Shown here one piece after another: positions 60,914 to 64,000 of a stretch of 64,000 bases of DNA. The position numbers were made by a program, and so were the translations under genes. Every line of letters starts with the position of its first letter. Within the stretch, counting starts at the first letter, position 1. The stretch lies in assembly GCF_030272615.1 (NCBI RefSeq), contig NC_081414.1, forward strand, positions 915,625,648 to 915,689,647. Direction: 5' to 3'. The notes below the pieces were generated by a model. It was not told the origin of the DNA and did not search any database. It saw only the letters and a program-made list of their open reading frames with translations. The stretch comes from Cryptomeria japonica. Taxonomy: Eukaryota > Streptophyta > Pinopsida > Cupressales > Cupressaceae.

Positions 60914-61559
60914 ATGATTTGGAGAAAGAAGGAAATTGTGTCAAATGAAGAAAGAACCTTACCTACCAAGTTAGGTGCACCTATTCCACATTAATCGGTA
61001 AAGGTATGAAGGGACTACATTCTCTCAAGGTTCAATCTTAAACGGTTCCTATTTTAGCATGTACTTAATTCAAAATCCGCATAGCTAAGATGTATTAGTA
61101 AGTTTGAAATTCTATCAAGGTCTTTTGGAGCACTATACAAGAAGCCTATCAAGTTAGTTAATACAAGAAGCTTGTTAAGTCAATAAATGAAGGAAGTTTG
61201 ACTACTTGGTTAAAGCGCAAAAAGGAAAGTAAATCGGTTTAGTGGAACCGAGTGCATTTAATGTTTTTGACCTAACTTGCACGGAGCCCGATAATGTATA
61301 TTGTGTACTTAAAGCATTTATGCAGTCATTTTACACTTACCAAGTTTTCAAGAGAGCAGAGCAAGCGATTCCAAGGTGATCAAACCTCCTCCGAAGCAAA
61401 ATTCAAGGTATTTACATCAATCTCAACGCATTATCAAGCTAGTTTACCAATCATATCAGTTGAGAATTTTTATTTCATATTTGCTAAGTGGAAAGCGTCT
61501 GCCATTTGAAAGTCTTCAAACCCTAAGGATCTTTTGTTTGTATTTATCCAAAATTTGCA
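60914..61559 (+). other. Spacer with leader-like sequence before the second frame
   Basis: No protease, integrase or RT motif follows gag directly, unlike standard copia elements. A TATA-like GTATATTGTG (about 61296) lies some 260 bases before the ATG at 61560. The intervening CA-rich, AAG-rich DNA resembles a 5' untranslated leader. The TATA and leader reading is an inference. Confidence 0.4.
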
Positions 61560-64000
61560 ATGGCACCTAAGATCCAAGAGCCCGTTGTTGTTAAGAATGT
61601 TGAAAAGCCCTCACTGAAATACTCTCTAACTCCCAAAGTAGCATCTAAACTCGATGATAAAATTGCATTTTCACTTATTCCGGATAGAGTTTTACTAGTT
61701 GAGGATGTCATGTTCTTCACCAAATATCATGTTGAAGAACTCAGTCATGTTGAAATCAAGGACACTTATGATGAACTGTGTACCGATGGGAAATTGGATA
61801 GCAAGTTTGAACACATTAAAGTCAAGGGATTGATCGAAGCCCTAACCTATCCTTGTGTCTTCAAACCCCAATGGGTCAAGTTTGTTCTGAGTAGAGTTCA
61901 TGATGATTTCATGTGGTTAGAGGAGCAACCATTCAAAATCACCAAGGAAATCATTCATTTGATCACCGGTTACCCTATTTTTGATCATGCCTGAGCTCAG
62001 AAAATGATATCACAGAAGGAATTGATCACTTTGACTGGAGTTGAATCTGATTGTAGAGGATTGAAACTGAACAATGTGATAGATGCAGAGCTAAAGTTTT
62101 CCATTAGAGTAATAGGATATTGTTTCTTCCAATCGGCAAGGGAAAACAGTGTACCCTGTGCAACAATAGATTTAGCATATAAAATTGTGAAGAAAGGAAT
62201 GAAAATTGATCTTTGTGAAGTATTGCTGAAAAACCTGTTTGAGAATCTGAACACCATAAGGAAGCCGAAGAAGAACAACTCAGCGAATACACTGAAGTTT
62301 GGATCACTTCTTGTATGCATGTTTTTCTATTTTGAGAAGTTCTTTCCAACAGTCGGTAAAGTAGTTTGGGAGCTACACCGACCAATCACCCATCAAATCA
62401 ATGACTTCATCAAACATATAGGTGATAACCTTAATGATATTATGGATGACTATTTCAGTAAGTTTCAAGAAAAGATGCATAACAGGTATAGAATTCCACC
62501 CCAACTAGTGGTGAAATACAAGGATGAAGTATGCTTTGAAGTAGACACCGACTACTTCTATGTGAATGTTGTGGAACCGTGAACTCAATCTTTGCCACCT
62601 ATGGGTTATGAGATTGATTTTGACATCACACAATAGTAGATAGATGTTTTTCTTACACTACCAAGGCATGCTACCGAGCTGAGATATGGAACATATAAAG
62701 AAGTTAAAGAGAAAGTAAAGATGAGCATTGTAGTACCAAAAGCTACAAGGAAAGCAACAAAAATGATCAAGGCATTATCAGAGAAATTTGGAGAAGGTTC
62801 TTCCTCCACACCTATCAAAGGCACTCTAGTCATCACCGAGGAGGAATCTGAAGCCCAAGAGGTTGCAATTACATTAAGCACCGAGTTGCCTAAAGGGAAA
62901 ATTCTGAAAAGAAAGAAGCAGGATACATCAAAGGTATCACCGACTCCCTTAGTAAAGTGCCCAAATACAAGATCATCTGCAGTGTCACCAAGTAAGAAAC
63001 CAAAGACTGTTGTTGTTCCAAAGGTAACAAAAACTTATAAGAAATATACTCAGAGACTCATTTTGACTAAAGAGTCCAGTGACACAGAGTTTGAAGATGC
63101 TAACAAATTTTAGATTGTTAAGAGTACAAAAGAAAATGTACATAGTGTTGAAAATTTTTGTGCCAGTCTAAAGCAATATGGTGGATTTGGATCATTCAAA
63201 TTTGTCAAGTATGAATCTAGATCTAATGATGAAAAGAGACAAATACAAGAAGCTGTCATTTGCACACTTTTGAAATTCTGATTGGTCCCATTGGAAGTAT
63301 CTAATTCTCTTCCAACAGAATTATATTTGCATATTGATAACAGGTGGAAATATACAATGGACTCAGAGAAACAAATTTGAGAAAGAATTCTGGTACATCT
63401 CTTTCTAGACATGTTGGTAGATGAAATAAAAGAACATCTGAAAACCTACCACACAAATTTCCTAGTCAAGCAAAGAGCCTTAAAATTGATGAATGGATTG
63501 TGTATTGAAGTGGAGAATGAGACAAAAGAAAAGTGGCAGGCAATCTTTCGAAACAAGACTGCTAGTGAGCAAGGTGAAGTTGAAATAGTTGATGTCACCG
63601 AGCAAGATCCTGATATCACGAAGCAAGACCCTGCTAACACTATACAAATTGATGAAGATATCATGGACAATGAGGCACCTAAACAGGAAATGATAGAAGG
63701 GAATGCATATGCAAAATTGGTATCTAGTGAGTCAGTTTTGGAACAAGTTCAGCCCTATCCTCCAGTCATTCAGCCTACTTCAACCAAGGCCCCTCAAGAT
63801 ACTAAACAAGGAAAAGAGGATCTCAAGTCTACAAAAGGAGAAGCTACTCCTCAGGCCACCAGGGAACAGACCTCTCAGGCTCCTTCTAACACTAAAAATG
63901 CTACAACTGAGACCCCTAGCACTGATTCACTGAAGGACTTAGCAGAGGCTAAATAAATCAACAAAAGTGTTGCCTCTATCGAGCAACCCACTGAGGATCC
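61560..64000 (+). pseudogene. Unrecognised accessory reading frame, element E (runs off the window)
   Basis: A single frame of more than 810 codons from ATG 61560 to the window end, with stops at 61992, 62580, 62634/62637, 63111, 63279, 63378 and 63954 but no frameshift. The amino part (about 1-340) looks like a folded globular domain: VLLVEDVMFFTKYHVEELS, FKPQWVKFVLSRVHDDFMW and ITKEIIHLITGYP. A Lys/Ser/Thr-rich basic linker (about 390-510) contains RKRK-like runs. A second globular part is at about 520-660 and an acidic, Gln/Thr/Pro-rich end follows. I do not recognise the family. It could be an extra gene captured by this copia lineage, or part of a different element inserted here. Confidence 0.6.

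Noticed and set aside
1-64000. tRNA and rRNA genes
   Set aside because: I saw no cloverleaf with conserved boxes and no rRNA-like stretch by eye; a tRNA scan would be needed to exclude weak cases.

Overview
This window looks like intergenic DNA from a large, repeat-rich seed-plant nuclear genome. A gymnosperm such as a conifer is my best guess (inference), because long, old, decayed LTR elements are nested in AT-rich DNA. I found no intact host gene, rRNA, tRNA or CRISPR array in 64 kb. Almost every reading frame that resembles a known protein belongs to an LTR retrotransposon and carries stops.

Layout. 1-756: unassigned AT-rich DNA. 757-8313: a roughly 3.1-kb unit in tandem, made of three copies of a 0.77-kb LTR-like block separated by two 2.3-kb non-coding blocks. 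8314-12000: AT-rich DNA with one decayed coding remnant. 12000-22515: a minus-strand Ty3/gypsy element of Tat type (element 1) with 3' LTR, PPT, gag, protease and the integrase tail; RT, RNase H and the integrase core are missing. A plus-strand plant-mobile-domain (PMD) gene with a clear GT-AG intron lies between its 3' LTR and pol. 22516-33310: a plus-strand gag-protease-only element (element C) arranged as partial internal region - LTR - internal region - LTR, with a solo LTR of another family (TSD ATAAG) inserted in its right LTR. 34298-37064: a small minus-strand copia-type non-autonomous element with LTRs, Met-tRNA PBS and near-perfect TSD. 38239-44887: a full-length plus-strand gag-protease element (element D) with TSD ATTTG. 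46800-58216: a second minus-strand Tat element (element 2) that keeps RT, two RNase H domains, a DDE integrase and a G-patch segment but has lost gag; it carries a longer antisense PMD gene. 58230-64000: a plus-strand copia element (element E) with LTR end, PBS, a gag with five zinc knuckles, and a 2.4-kb unrecognised second reading frame that runs off the window.

How the parts relate. Elements 1 and 2 are diverged relatives: both have an LTR starting TGTAG.CAC, the PPT, a conserved inverted repeat, a TATA box, a short first exon, a minisatellite-filled intron and then PMD, in the same order and antisense to gag-pol. Elements C and D start TGTAGC, share a PPT and a PBS beginning TGGTGA, and carry no polymerase, so they would have depended on other elements for RT and integrase. 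Most stops lie in otherwise continuous frames and are explained by C-to-T changes in Gln and Arg codons, as expected of methylated, long-silent DNA.
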